Assembly: GCF_024124375.1 (NCBI RefSeq)
Contig: NZ_JAMXRZ010000023.1
Coordinates: forward strand, 1-44,122
From: Klenkia sp. PcliD-1-E
GTDB lineage: Bacteria > Actinomycetota > Actinomycetes > Mycobacteriales > Geodermatophilaceae
Length of the DNA stretch: 44,122 nt
Reading direction: 5' to 3'
The translations under genes were made by a program, and so were the position numbers. The notes under the pieces were generated by a model. That model had not been told where the DNA came from and made no database searches. It worked only from the letters and a program-made list of their open reading frames with translations. This document shows positions 1 to 5,611 of this stretch, in pieces. Numbering within the stretch: the stretch's first letter is position 1; the number at the start of each line of letters is the position of its first letter.

Positions 1-12
1 CCTGCGGCGCTG

Positions 13-163
13 GTGCGGGGCGCTGCGCGCCCCGCACTGACGGGCAATTCGGCAAGCCGAATTGCATTGCGGAAATAATCGAAAGGCTGCGCCTTTCGAT
101 TCGACGGCAGGGGGCTTGGCCGCTTTTGCAAGCGGCATAATCACCCCCGCTGCGCAGGGGTGA
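13..163. repeat. Array of five hairpins, candidate telomere or origin structure
   Basis: Five consecutive inverted repeats fill this stretch: 13-37 (11-bp stem, TGC loop), 44-65 (10-bp stem, AA loop), 77-101 (11-bp stem, TGC loop), 119-136 (7-bp stem, TTGC loop) and 141-163 (7 bp, one mismatch, 2 bp, TGC loop). The first, third and fifth share the apex GCTGCGC. Actinobacterial linear replicons carry telomeric palindromes with GCTXCGC centres, so this may be or lie near a telomere. The fifth hairpin sits 5 bp past the stop codon of the leftward DUF4192 gene and could also be its terminator. A REP-like array or single-strand origin are alternatives. The structures are seen directly; the telomere role is inference. 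Confidence 0.6.
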
Positions 164-168
164 ACTAC

Positions 169-1260
169 CTACGCATGCCGCTTTCTCACGGAAGCTTTCA
201 CCCACGCCGGCAAACACGCGGCGTCAATGGCGGTCGATATCAGGACCGCCAACCTGCAGGCCGGATCTACGGTGAGCGCGTCCCTGGCTGCCGTGGCCGC
301 CATCATGAGTTCGTTGTGCCACCACGTGGTGAGGGCCAGCACGGCCAGGGGGTGTGCCCGCACCTGGTCGGGGGCCAGCTGGGCGAGGTGCTCGAGCAGT
401 CGCCGGCGCGGGCTGGTTGCCTCGGGGTCCGGGCGTGCAGCGGGGTCGGAGAACACCCCGTCGAGGACGGCGTGCAGGTGGGCGGTGGTGCTCTCGGCGG
501 TCAGTAGCTCGCTGGCTCGGGGGTCGCCGTGGCTGAGGATGTCCATCAGGACGGCGTCCCGGAACACGTCAACGGCCAGCGCGGCCAGCAGCAGACCCAC
601 GGTCTCCTCGGAGGGTGCTGGCGCGGAGGTCCCGGTCGCTGCCGGGGCCGTTTCAGCTTTCCAGGCCTGGAAGGCCTGGCTCAGGGTGACCGTGTGGTCG
701 GCCAGGTCCTGCGCGGCCATGCGCACCGCACGGGCTCGGGTGGCTCGCTCGGCGGCGGGCTGAGGAGTGAGGCACGTCAGGACGTCCTCCCGGGTGCCGG
801 TGGCCAGTGGGGTGCCGCGTCCGACCATCTCGGTGACGAGGGGGTCGTGGTCGAGATCGTCGACGAGTCCGGCGGTACCCGGCTGCCGGTCACCGGCAGG
901 GGTGAGGCAGCGGAAGAGGGTCGGGCCCACGTGCCAGACGTCGAGCACGGTGAGCCCCACGGTGATGAAGGTGCGGGCGATGGCGGCGGCCAGGGCCGAC
1001 GGTTCTGCATCCGTGTCGACGTCATCGCTGTAGACGATTGCCACGACGGACCCGACTTCGTAGTGCCGGAGGCGTGTGGCGAGTTCGGTGACCACGTCCT
1101 GGCTGGCCGGCAGGTCGACCCGGAGGGTCGGGCCTAGACGCGAGGTGGATTGCATGAAGCCGAGCAACACCAGCGATTGCGTGGGCCGAAACCCGATCAG
1201 GGTCGGCACGGCGCCGAGCAATTCGCGTGTGCTGGTTATGCGGGTGGCTGGCGTGAGCAT
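169..1260 (-). CDS. DUF4192 family protein
   Basis: A 363-residue protein whose N-terminus (ELLGAVPTLIGFRPTQSLVL, about residues 13-32) is the signature opening of the actinobacterial DUF4192 family. The family has no established biochemical role; members are widespread in actinobacterial chromosomes and plasmids. The protein looks soluble: no signal peptide or membrane segment is visible. The ATG at 1260 is preceded by GGAAGGATC, a good ribosome-binding site. It is the last gene leftward before the hairpin array at 13-163. Its upstream region carries the most diverged copy of the stem-loop leader (1303-1319) found before five other units, but no convincing RecA-NDp promoter. The family call is firm; function is unknown. 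Confidence 0.9.
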   Translation of the reverse strand: MLTPATRITSTRELLGAVPTLIGFRPTQSLVLLGFMQSTSRLGPTLRVDLPASQDVVTELATRLRHYEVGSVVAIVYSDDVDTDAEPSALAAAIARTFITVGLTVLDVWHVGPTLFRCLTPAGDRQPGTAGLVDDLDHDPLVTEMVGRGTPLATGTREDVLTCLTPQPAAERATRARAVRMAAQDLADHTVTLSQAFQAWKAETAPAATGTSAPAPSEETVGLLLAALAVDVFRDAVLMDILSHGDPRASELLTAESTTAHLHAVLDGVFSDPAARPDPEATSPRRRLLEHLAQLAPDQVRAHPLAVLALTTWWHNELMMAATAARDALTVDPACRLAVLISTAIDAACLPAWVKASVRKRHA

Positions 1261-1302
1261 TTTTGATCCTTCCCGGTGCCGTGGCCGGCGATCCGGATTC
1301 GC

Positions 1303-1319
1303 GGGGCTGGTTAGGCCTC
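1303..1319 (-). promoter_or_regulatory. 5+7 leader stem-loop, copy 1 (most diverged)
   Basis: Read on the minus strand: GAGGC, loop CTAACCA, GCCCC. Three GC pairs close the loop, followed by one A-C mismatch and a G-C pair. It lies 43 bp upstream of the DUF4192 start. The loop differs from the other five copies at one base (A for G). Confidence 0.55.
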
Positions 1320-1423
1320 GGGTGGTCGGTAGCTACCCAAATTTTGGGGCATTGCAGACCAATAATCCAGGGGCGAAAAGACGCAACCGTTATTGGTTTG
1401 TTACCAAGCTGCAGGGTGGCAGG

Positions 1424-1858
1424 TCAGCGGTAGTGGGCGAGGAACGGCTCTGCTGCGCGCACGTAGCCGGCCAGCATCTCGGGGGCGGCCCGCAGCTCCT
1501 CGCCCATCTCGACGATCGTGCCGGCCAGCTTCCGGGACAGCGTCAGGTCAGCGCCGTCCTCGTCGACGCCGCCGGTGAAGACCGCCGTGCCGCAGTACGG
1601 CTGCGCCTTGAACCCCATCCCGGCGGCCACCAGGGAGGCCAGCGGGTTGAACGGGAGCGAGAACAGCCCCTCGCCGTGGACCCACATGCTCAGCAGGGGG
1701 TGCAGCTGCACCACGTCGACGTCACCCCCGACCACCTGCTGCAGGGGCACCAGAAGGCCGTCAGCGGCGCTGGGCGCCCACGTGGCCGGGGTGGCCTGGC
1801 CATCGACGGTCACGATGAGGACGCTCACCGGTGCGGCGGGCGAGGGGGCAGAGGGCAT
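1424..1858 (-). CDS. DUF3846-like protein
   Basis: A 144-residue protein starting at ATG 1858, chosen because GGAGAA lies 9 bp upstream; an in-frame extension to 1945 would run through the leader element. The N-terminal half (VSVLIVTVDGQATPATW..., then QQVVGGDVDVVQLHPLLSMW) resembles DUF3846, a small domain found on phages and plasmids, in which a short beta-strand run is followed by a VGGxIExV motif. No catalytic residues are recognisable. It is a single-gene unit with its own RecA-NDp-type promoter (1915-1937), leader stem-loop (1880-1896) and an upstream hairpin shared with neighbouring units. DNA-damage induction is inferred from the promoter. The family call is moderate because it rests on remembered similarity. 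Confidence 0.7.
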   Translation of the reverse strand: MPSAPSPAAPVSVLIVTVDGQATPATWAPSAADGLLVPLQQVVGGDVDVVQLHPLLSMWVHGEGLFSLPFNPLASLVAAGMGFKAQPYCGTAVFTGGVDEDGADLTLSRKLAGTIVEMGEELRAAPEMLAGYVRAAEPFLAHYR

Positions 1859-1879
1859 GGCTGTTCTCCGGCGTTCCGT

Positions 1880-1896
1880 GGGGCTGGTCAGGCCCC
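1880..1896 (-). promoter_or_regulatory. 5+7 leader stem-loop, copy 2
   Basis: Minus-strand sequence GGGGC, loop CTGACCA, GCCCC: a perfect 5-bp stem with a 7-nt loop. It lies about 12-28 nt downstream of the transcription start inferred from the promoter at 1915-1937 and 22 bp before the ATG at 1858. Confidence 0.65.
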
Positions 1897-1914
1897 GTGG
1901 CGGTTGGTGATCAG

Positions 1915-1937
1915 AACGTAGGGCCACCCCCCGACAC
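1915..1937 (-). promoter_or_regulatory. RecA-NDp (PafBC-type) DNA-damage promoter
   Basis: Minus strand reads GTGTCGGGG, 8 bp, TACGTT. This fits the mycobacterial RecA-NDp consensus tTGTCRgtg-N8-TAnnnT in spacing and in 7 of 9 upstream positions, with a complete TAnnnT. It would drive the DUF3846-like gene. Confidence 0.6.
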
Positions 1938-1964
1938 TTCGGCAAGCCCAGGCCCCTGGTGCCA

Positions 1965-1981
1965 CCGGCATGGGGTGCCGG
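1965..1981. terminator. Shared hairpin CCGGCA-TGGGG-TGCCGG, copy 1
   Basis: A perfect 6-bp stem with loop TGGGG. It lies downstream of the leftward three-gene operon ending at 2090 and upstream of the next promoter, as expected of an intrinsic terminator without a U tract. The same 17 bases recur at 4306 and 5492. Confidence 0.55.
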
Positions 1982-2089
1982 GCACCTCTTGCCGGTGCTG
2001 TCAGCTGCCCTCGAAGACGACCGCGCGCACGGTCGTCGAGTCGGCGGCCTCGAGGTGCACGCTGGGCGTGGTCTGGACCGTGCCGGGCG

Positions 2090-2689
2090 TCATGCTGGGA
2101 GTACCTCGCGAGCTGCACCGCTGGTGCTCTGCGGTGGGCACGCGTTGTGGTGGGTCTGCTGGTGCACCCACCCAGTGCCGGGGCCGTCGTAGCCGTAGGT
2201 CAGCGCGCCGGCGCAGTGCACGCAGTGCATGACGGCTCGGTCGGCGAGCGGGACGGCCTGCCAGCCGTCGTGGTCCTGCCAGTAGCGGTCGTCGTCTGGC
2301 TCCGCGCGGAGGCCGGCCGGCCCCGGCTCTGGCCAGGTCGCCGGTTCGGTAGCGCGTTCACGGTCGGTGGCGTGCCTGCGCCACTGCTCGAGCAGCCACC
2401 GGCGCACGCTGGCCGGGTGTCGCTGGCCGTAGGCCGGCTCGGTCACGCCCCAGCTCTTCCAGGAGGCTCCGTAGGTGGCGACCTGTTCGGCCGCTGCGGC
2501 CGCTGCGGCGTAGCTGGGACCGAGCCACGCTTCTCGGACTCGCACGGGCTGCTCGAGGGGCCAGGAGCCGCCGTGCAGGACCGAACGCACACCGGTTGGT
2601 CGACCGATGCCGACGTGCAGGGCTGAGCGTCCCCAGACGTCGACCAGGCGCTCGGTGATGACCAGCTCGGCCCAGTACCGGCAGTTCAG
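2090..2689 (-). CDS. Unknown protein with C-terminal zinc-binding motif
   Basis: The protein-like part of this frame begins at LNCRYWAELVITERLVDVWG and runs 199 residues. Near the C-terminus, MHCVHCAGAL followed by GWVHQQTH and NAC forms a CxxC...H...C pattern typical of small actinobacterial zinc-binding modules. No ATG or GTG exists near the start of the conserved-looking part. The best candidate is CTG at 2689, which overlaps the stop of the preceding gene as CTGA, just as the preceding pair overlaps as GTGA. A -1 frameshift fusing the two products is the alternative. It is the third gene of an operon led by a RecA-NDp promoter. Function is unknown, and the exact start is uncertain. Confidence 0.6.
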   Translation of the reverse strand: MNCRYWAELVITERLVDVWGRSALHVGIGRPTGVRSVLHGGSWPLEQPVRVREAWLGPSYAAAAAAAEQVATYGASWKSWGVTEPAYGQRHPASVRRWLLEQWRRHATDRERATEPATWPEPGPAGLRAEPDDDRYWQDHDGWQAVPLADRAVMHCVHCAGALTYGYDGPGTGWVHQQTHHNACPPQSTSGAAREVLPA

Positions 2690-2958
2690 CGGCTGGGGAA
2701 CGGGGTCGTGGTCCCGAGGTCGTGGGCTGGGTCGGCTGAGGTCAGGGGGTAGACCTCGGTGAGCGGCTGGTTCTCCTGGGTCAGCTGGTGGCCGCACAGG
2801 TCGCAGATCGGGCCGGGCAGCTCGAGCAGGAGGGGCCCGGTGTTGGGGCATGGCGTGCCGGCCGAGGTGGCGTGGGCGCCCACCCACACCTGCTGCAGGC
2901 GGCGCTCGTCCAGGTCGACGTACTTGAGGTCGACGGCGAATCGGTCGAGGGGGTTCAC
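2686..2958 (-). CDS. Small protein with CxxC...CxxC-type metal motif
   Basis: A 90-residue protein beginning at GTG 2958, which overlaps the stop of the upstream gene by 4 bp (GTGA), so translation is probably coupled. The middle contains PICDLCGHQLT, a CxxCG knuckle; the other metal ligands would be C38 or nearby histidines. The rest (DRFAVDLKYVDLDERRLQQV) matches no family I recognise. No membrane segment is present. It lies between two other cysteine-motif proteins in a three-gene operon, suggesting a small metal-binding set made in fixed ratio. Function is unknown; the coding status is supported by codon use and the tight overlap. Confidence 0.65.
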   Translation of the reverse strand: MNPLDRFAVDLKYVDLDERRLQQVWVGAHATSAGTPCPNTGPLLLELPGPICDLCGHQLTQENQPLTEVYPLTSADPAHDLGTTTPFPSR

Positions 2959-3143
2959 GACCAGGCTCCGGCGATCTGGTCGTTTGCCTCATCACGCCAG
3001 GCGTCGGCGCGGTCCTCGGCGGTCTCGGGCAGCAGGTAGTGGCTCTCCCAGCACTCCAGGCATGCTCGGTCAGAGCCCCATGCTGCGCCGGTGAGGGGCT
3101 GCCGGCAGCGGGGACACCGCTCGCTCGTATCGGCGTCTCCCAT
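2955..3143 (-). CDS. 62-residue zinc-ribbon protein
   Basis: A short protein with CPRCRQPLTG at residues 10-19 and CLEC further on (CxxC-CxxC), a classic zinc ribbon, followed by an acidic-basic tail. The ATG at 3143 is preceded by GAGAGGA. It is the first gene of a three-gene operon whose promoter (3191-3213) is the best RecA-NDp match in the window, with a leader stem-loop between promoter and start. Zinc ribbons this small often bind nucleic acid or act as adaptors, but nothing here decides the role. It is too short for family assignment, but coding is well supported by the promoter, RBS and overlap with the next gene. Confidence 0.75.
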   Translation of the reverse strand: MGDADTSERCPRCRQPLTGAAWGSDRACLECWESHYLLPETAEDRADAWRDEANDQIAGAWS

Positions 3144-3163
3144 GGCCGTTGTCCTCTCTTGTT

Positions 3164-3176
3164 GGCTGGTCAGACC
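3164..3176 (-). promoter_or_regulatory. 5+7 leader stem-loop, copy 3 (short stem)
   Basis: Minus strand GGT, loop CTGACCA, GCC: only three pairs, one of them a G-T wobble. The loop is fully conserved and its position relative to promoter and start is the same as in the other copies. Confidence 0.55.
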
Positions 3177-3190
3177 CTGCGGTGTTGCTG

Positions 3191-3213
3191 ACGCTAGATG
3201 CCGCCACCGACAA
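3191..3213 (-). promoter_or_regulatory. RecA-NDp DNA-damage promoter, perfect match
   Basis: Minus strand TTGTCGGTG, 8 bp, TAGCGT: every defined position of tTGTCRgtg-N8-TAnnnT is matched. It drives the three-gene operon 3143 to 2090. Confidence 0.75.
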
Positions 3214-3265
3214 CCCCCCAGCGTGCGGCCGGGCCCGGGGTTGGCGCCCGGGCCCGGGCGGCGCC

Positions 3266-4204
3266 TCATTCGAGCTGGTCGTCGAGGTTGGCCAGCAAGT
3301 CGGCAGAGCCGGTCACCAGGCGCGCCTCTCCGCTGCTGATCAGCTGGTGGCACCCGACGGAGAACGCCGAGGTGACCGGGCCAGGAACAGCGAAGACAGG
3401 CCGCGGGATCTCCAGGGCCGCCGTGACCGTCGGCCGCGTCCCGGATCGGACCAGGGCCTCGACGACGACCACGGCCGCCGAGAGCATGGCCAGCAGCTGA
3501 GAGCCGCGCAGCGATCGCCAGGCCGTCGGCGCGGCCCCCGGGCCGAACTCGGACACCAGCAGACCGCCGCGGTCGACGATGTGCCCGAACAGGTCGGCGT
3601 TGGAGTGCGGGTAGGGACGGTCGAGCCCACCTCGAGCGACCATGACGGTGGTGCCCGGGCTGCCGGTCAGCGCGCCGCGGTGCGCGGCGGCGTCGATGCC
3701 CAGCCCTCCCCCGCTGACCACCGTCCACCCGCGGTCGGTCAGGCCGGCGCCGAGATCGCCGGCCACGTGCTCGCCGTAGGCGGTGCTGGCCCGCGCTCCG
3801 ATGACGGTCACGGCGCGCTGCAGGACGTCGTCCAGGCGAGCCGGCCCCCGCACCCACAGGCCCAGAGGAGCCAGAAGCCCGGTGCTGCGCAGAGCGGCCG
3901 GCCACTCCTCGTCCTCGGGGATCACCAGCCGTGCCCCCGTGCGCTCCCCGGCCATCAGGGGCTGGCCGGCGTCGGCCTGGCCGTGCATCAGCGCGGCGAC
4001 CTCGTGGGGGGCCTGGCCGGCCATCAGCTCACGCTGGGCAGCCAGCGGCCCGACGTCGGCCAGGTGGTCGACCAGGACGTGGGACACCACGCCCATCTGG
4101 GCCGCAATCAGCCACGCGCGGGCCTCGCGCAGCTGCTCCAGCTCGGGGAGGGTGGTGCCGGGGTCGGCGGGAGCGGGCGCGATGAAGCGACGGTGCTCGG
4201 ACAT
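3266..4204 (-). CDS. dprA: DprA/Smf-like DNA-processing protein
   Basis: A 312-residue protein with the Rossmann-like DprA core at about residues 130-275: VIGARASTAYGE (134-145), VVSGGGLGIDAAAHRGAL (162-179), YPHSN (198-202), LVSEFGPG (216-223), VVVVEALVRSG (245-255) and VFAVPGP (270-276). DprA proteins bind incoming single-stranded DNA and load RecA during transformation. The N-terminal 120 residues are less conserved, and the usual C-terminal winged helix is missing. The FPxRNR signature appears instead as AWRSLRGSQLLAMLS, so the conserved RNR is RGS. This places it among mobile-element DprA-like proteins rather than the housekeeping copy. The ATG at 4204 has an upstream GGAGA. It is a single-gene unit with a RecA-NDp promoter (4257-4279) and leader stem-loop, so damage induction is likely. 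Confidence 0.88.
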   Translation of the reverse strand: MSEHRRFIAPAPADPGTTLPELEQLREARAWLIAAQMGVVSHVLVDHLADVGPLAAQRELMAGQAPHEVAALMHGQADAGQPLMAGERTGARLVIPEDEEWPAALRSTGLLAPLGLWVRGPARLDDVLQRAVTVIGARASTAYGEHVAGDLGAGLTDRGWTVVSGGGLGIDAAAHRGALTGSPGTTVMVARGGLDRPYPHSNADLFGHIVDRGGLLVSEFGPGAAPTAWRSLRGSQLLAMLSAAVVVVEALVRSGTRPTVTAALEIPRPVFAVPGPVTSAFSVGCHQLISSGEARLVTGSADLLANLDDQLE

Positions 4205-4227
4205 GTCGAGATCTCCTCGGTGACGGT

Positions 4228-4242
4228 GGGCTGGTCAGGCCC
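4228..4242 (-). promoter_or_regulatory. 5+7 leader stem-loop, copy 4
   Basis: Minus strand GGGC, loop CTGACCA, GCCC: a perfect 4-bp stem, 7-nt loop. It lies about 9-23 nt after the inferred transcription start and 23 bp before the dprA start. Confidence 0.65.
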
Positions 4243-4256
4243 GGGTTGGTGACATC

Positions 4257-4279
4257 ACCTTAGGCAGCTACGGCGACAA
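4257..4279 (-). promoter_or_regulatory. RecA-NDp DNA-damage promoter of dprA
   Basis: Minus strand TTGTCGCCG, 8 bp, TAAGGT. It matches TTGTCR, the N8 spacing and TAnnnT; two of the three weakly conserved positions differ. Confidence 0.65.
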
Positions 4280-4305
4280 TCCGAGGGCGGTCGGCACCGT
4301 TGCAG

Positions 4306-4352
4306 CCGGCATGGGGTGCCGGGGAGCCGGCCCCGAGCGCCCCCTGCTCGGG
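4306..4352. terminator. Double hairpin terminator
   Basis: 4306-4322 is the shared CCGGCA-TGGGG-TGCCGG hairpin; 4332-4352 is a second perfect 7-bp stem (CCCGAGC/GCTCGGG, 7-nt loop). Together they close the leftward unit ending at 4378 and insulate the dprA promoter just beyond. Confidence 0.6.
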
Positions 4353-4377
4353 AGGACGTCGGGGCCGGGCTCCGGTC

Positions 4378-4869
4378 CTACTCGTAGTCCGCTACGTCTG
4401 GCATCTCGAACGACCCGTGCCCCTTGGGACAGGACAGATCGACGTCGATGGTCTCGACCTCGTTGGACTTGCGGATGTTCACGGTCCCGTCGTGGTTCCA
4501 CCTCGCCCCACGCCGGTAGTCGATCTCCGTGAGGCTCACGTCGAGCTCGTTCCCGCAGTCAGGGCAGGTCAGGTGCTGGCCCCCCTCGCCGGGAGGAAGG
4601 GTGCGCAGATCCCCCGGCGCCTGCTCGCCCCGCGCGCGCATCTCCACGGCCAACCGTTCGACGTCGACGACCACGGCCTCGGTGATCCGCGCGAGCAGCG
4701 CCCGCAGCTCGTCGTGGGTGCCGACCAGCACCGTGACCTCATCTCCAGCGAGGGTCAACGCCACGTCCTCGGACGCCAGGCGCTCCCCGGTCTGCTCGGC
4801 GGCGTCGGCCGCCGTCCACATCCCCACCGCCGCCCCGCGCGCCCGGATGAACTCGTAGCGAGTGCTCAC
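4378..4869 (-). CDS. Unknown protein with zinc ribbon
   Basis: A 163-residue protein starting at GTG 4869, with GGTCGAGG just upstream and 10 bp after the previous stop. The N-terminal two thirds is alpha/beta without recognisable motifs. The C-terminal third has TCPDCGNELDV and, 40 residues on, LSCPKGHGSFE, giving a CxxC...CxxGH metal site. A similar CPDC...CxKGH arrangement occurs in the gene at 22447-22842. It is second in a damage-promoter operon after the gene at 4880. No enzyme family is recognised; a metal-binding or nucleic-acid-associated role is only a guess. Confidence 0.72.
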   Translation of the reverse strand: MSTRYEFIRARGAAVGMWTAADAAEQTGERLASEDVALTLAGDEVTVLVGTHDELRALLARITEAVVVDVERLAVEMRARGEQAPGDLRTLPPGEGGQHLTCPDCGNELDVSLTEIDYRRGARWNHDGTVNIRKSNEVETIDVDLSCPKGHGSFEMPDVADYE

Positions 4870-4879
4870 CTCGACCTGC

Positions 4880-5329
4880 TCAGCCGACCGGGACCGACGC
4901 CTGGTGCACGTCGGTCTCCTCGTAGCCCCACGGGTGCTCTCCGGAGGGCGGGTCGGTGCAGACCTCGGGGTGCTTGGCCAGGACCGCGCGCAGACCGCTG
5001 GTCCACCGCTCCGCGTCGCTGTTCTGCCAGCCCTGGTGCTCGCAGGACTGGTAGGCGTAGCAGGCGATCGCGTGGTGCAGTCCTGTCAACGAGATCCGCA
5101 CCGACGGGCGCCGGTAGGTGTACGTCTCGACGTCGTCGTCCCGGAAGTCCACCGGCCCCGGCCGGTTCCCGTCCCCGTCCGCGGGGTAGCGGTAGGCCAC
5201 GCTGCGCAGGCACTCCTGCCACAGCGACCGGCCCACCTCGTCGGGGCCCAGGTGCGTGACGTGCTCGCTCTCGCACAAGCCCTGCACCAGGACGTCGATG
5301 TGCGCCCGGCTGACGATCCAGGCGCTCAC
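4880..5329 (-). CDS. Unknown protein with AYQ-GW motif
   Basis: A 149-residue protein starting at GTG 5329, which overlaps the stop of a 16-codon upstream ORF (GTGA). Its conserved-looking segment is ACYAYQSCEHQGWQNSDAER, followed by a helix ending in LAKHPEV. The divergent neighbour at 5612 has a related segment (HAYQHDTADSPGWSGSAAHH ... HLPGY), so the two may be distant paralogues. No catalytic or membrane features are visible. The longer in-frame extension to 5551 runs through the promoter and leader and is rejected as a start. It belongs to a damage-promoter operon with the zinc-ribbon gene at 4378. Function is unknown. Confidence 0.72.
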   Translation of the reverse strand: MSAWIVSRAHIDVLVQGLCESEHVTHLGPDEVGRSLWQECLRSVAYRYPADGDGNRPGPVDFRDDDVETYTYRRPSVRISLTGLHHAIACYAYQSCEHQGWQNSDAERWTSGLRAVLAKHPEVCTDPPSGEHPWGYEETDVHQASVPVG

Positions 5330-5376
5330 CGGTGGCCGCCCTCGATCGTTGCCGCGGGGGAGGAAGTAGCAGGCAT
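5326..5376 (-). CDS. 16-residue leader ORF
   Basis: ATG 5376 begins MPATSSPAATIEGGHR and stops at 5326, overlapping the GTG of the next gene by 4 bp (GTGA). GTGGAG upstream is an acceptable ribosome-binding site, whereas the 149-residue gene itself has none of its own. This suggests translational coupling through a short leader peptide, or an annotated start that is simply wrong. The ORF is seen directly; its translation is inferred. Confidence 0.4.
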   Translation of the reverse strand: MPATSSPAATIEGGHR

Positions 5377-5400
5377 CAGAACTCCACGTCGTGTGCTCGG

Positions 5401-5417
5401 AGGGCTGGTCAGGCCCC
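5401..5417 (-). promoter_or_regulatory. 5+7 leader stem-loop, copy 5
   Basis: Minus strand GGGGC, loop CTGACCA, GCCCT: a 5-bp stem in which the outer pair is a G-U wobble in RNA. It lies 25 bp before the 16-codon ORF. Confidence 0.65.
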
Positions 5418-5432
5418 GTGTTGGTAGGTCCC

Positions 5433-5455
5433 ATTCTAGGCGCTGCCACCGACAG
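5433..5455 (-). promoter_or_regulatory. RecA-NDp DNA-damage promoter
   Basis: Minus strand CTGTCGGTG, 8 bp, TAGAAT: eight of nine upstream positions, exact spacing and a strong TAnnnT. It drives the operon 5376 to 4378. Confidence 0.72.
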
Positions 5456-5477
5456 AAACCCCAGGTCAGGAGGAAGA

Positions 5478-5521
5478 AACCGCCGAGCCAACCGGCATGG
5501 GGTGCCGGTGGCTCGGCGGTT
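5478..5521. repeat. Long hairpin between divergent promoters
   Basis: A 19-bp stem (AACCGCCGAGCC plus ACCGGCA on the left arm) with one bulged A and loop TGGGG. Its core is the same CCGGCA-TGGGG-TGCCGG found at 1965 and 4306. Here it lies between two divergent promoters, where no transcript should end, so it may be an insulator, a protein-binding site or a mobile cassette boundary rather than a simple terminator. Confidence 0.6.
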
Positions 5522-5534
5522 CTGTGCCTGGCAT

Positions 5535-5562
5535 TTGACGATTCGCAGCATCGACGTATGGT
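5535..5562 (+). promoter_or_regulatory. Sigma-70-type promoter
   Basis: TTGACG, 16 bp, TATGGT, about 50 bp before the gene at 5612. This unit has the leader stem-loop but not a RecA-NDp box, so the two signals are separable. Confidence 0.55.
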
Positions 5563-5578
5563 CGGCTCACCACCCACC

Positions 5579-5595
5579 GCGGCCTGACCAGCCGC
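5579..5595 (+). promoter_or_regulatory. 5+7 leader stem-loop, copy 6 (plus strand)
   Basis: GCGGC, loop CTGACCA, GCCGC. Compared with copy 2 (GGGGC/GCCCC) the second pair has changed from G-C to C-G on both sides, which keeps the stem intact. It is in gene orientation on the opposite strand to the other five copies. Confidence 0.65.
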
Positions 5596-5611
5596 ACGCC
5601 GCGCTCAGGAC

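Noticed and set aside
1320-1420. A RecA-NDp box for the DUF4192 gene
   Set aside because: The nearest sequence (TTGGTCTGC-N8-AAAATT) lacks the TA of TAnnnT and matches poorly; this unit shares only the stem-loop.
1303-5595. The 5+7 stem-loop as an anticodon-arm mimic (loop CUGACCA, anticodon GAC)
   Set aside because: The geometry fits, but position 37 is C instead of a purine and two copies have short stems; too speculative to claim.
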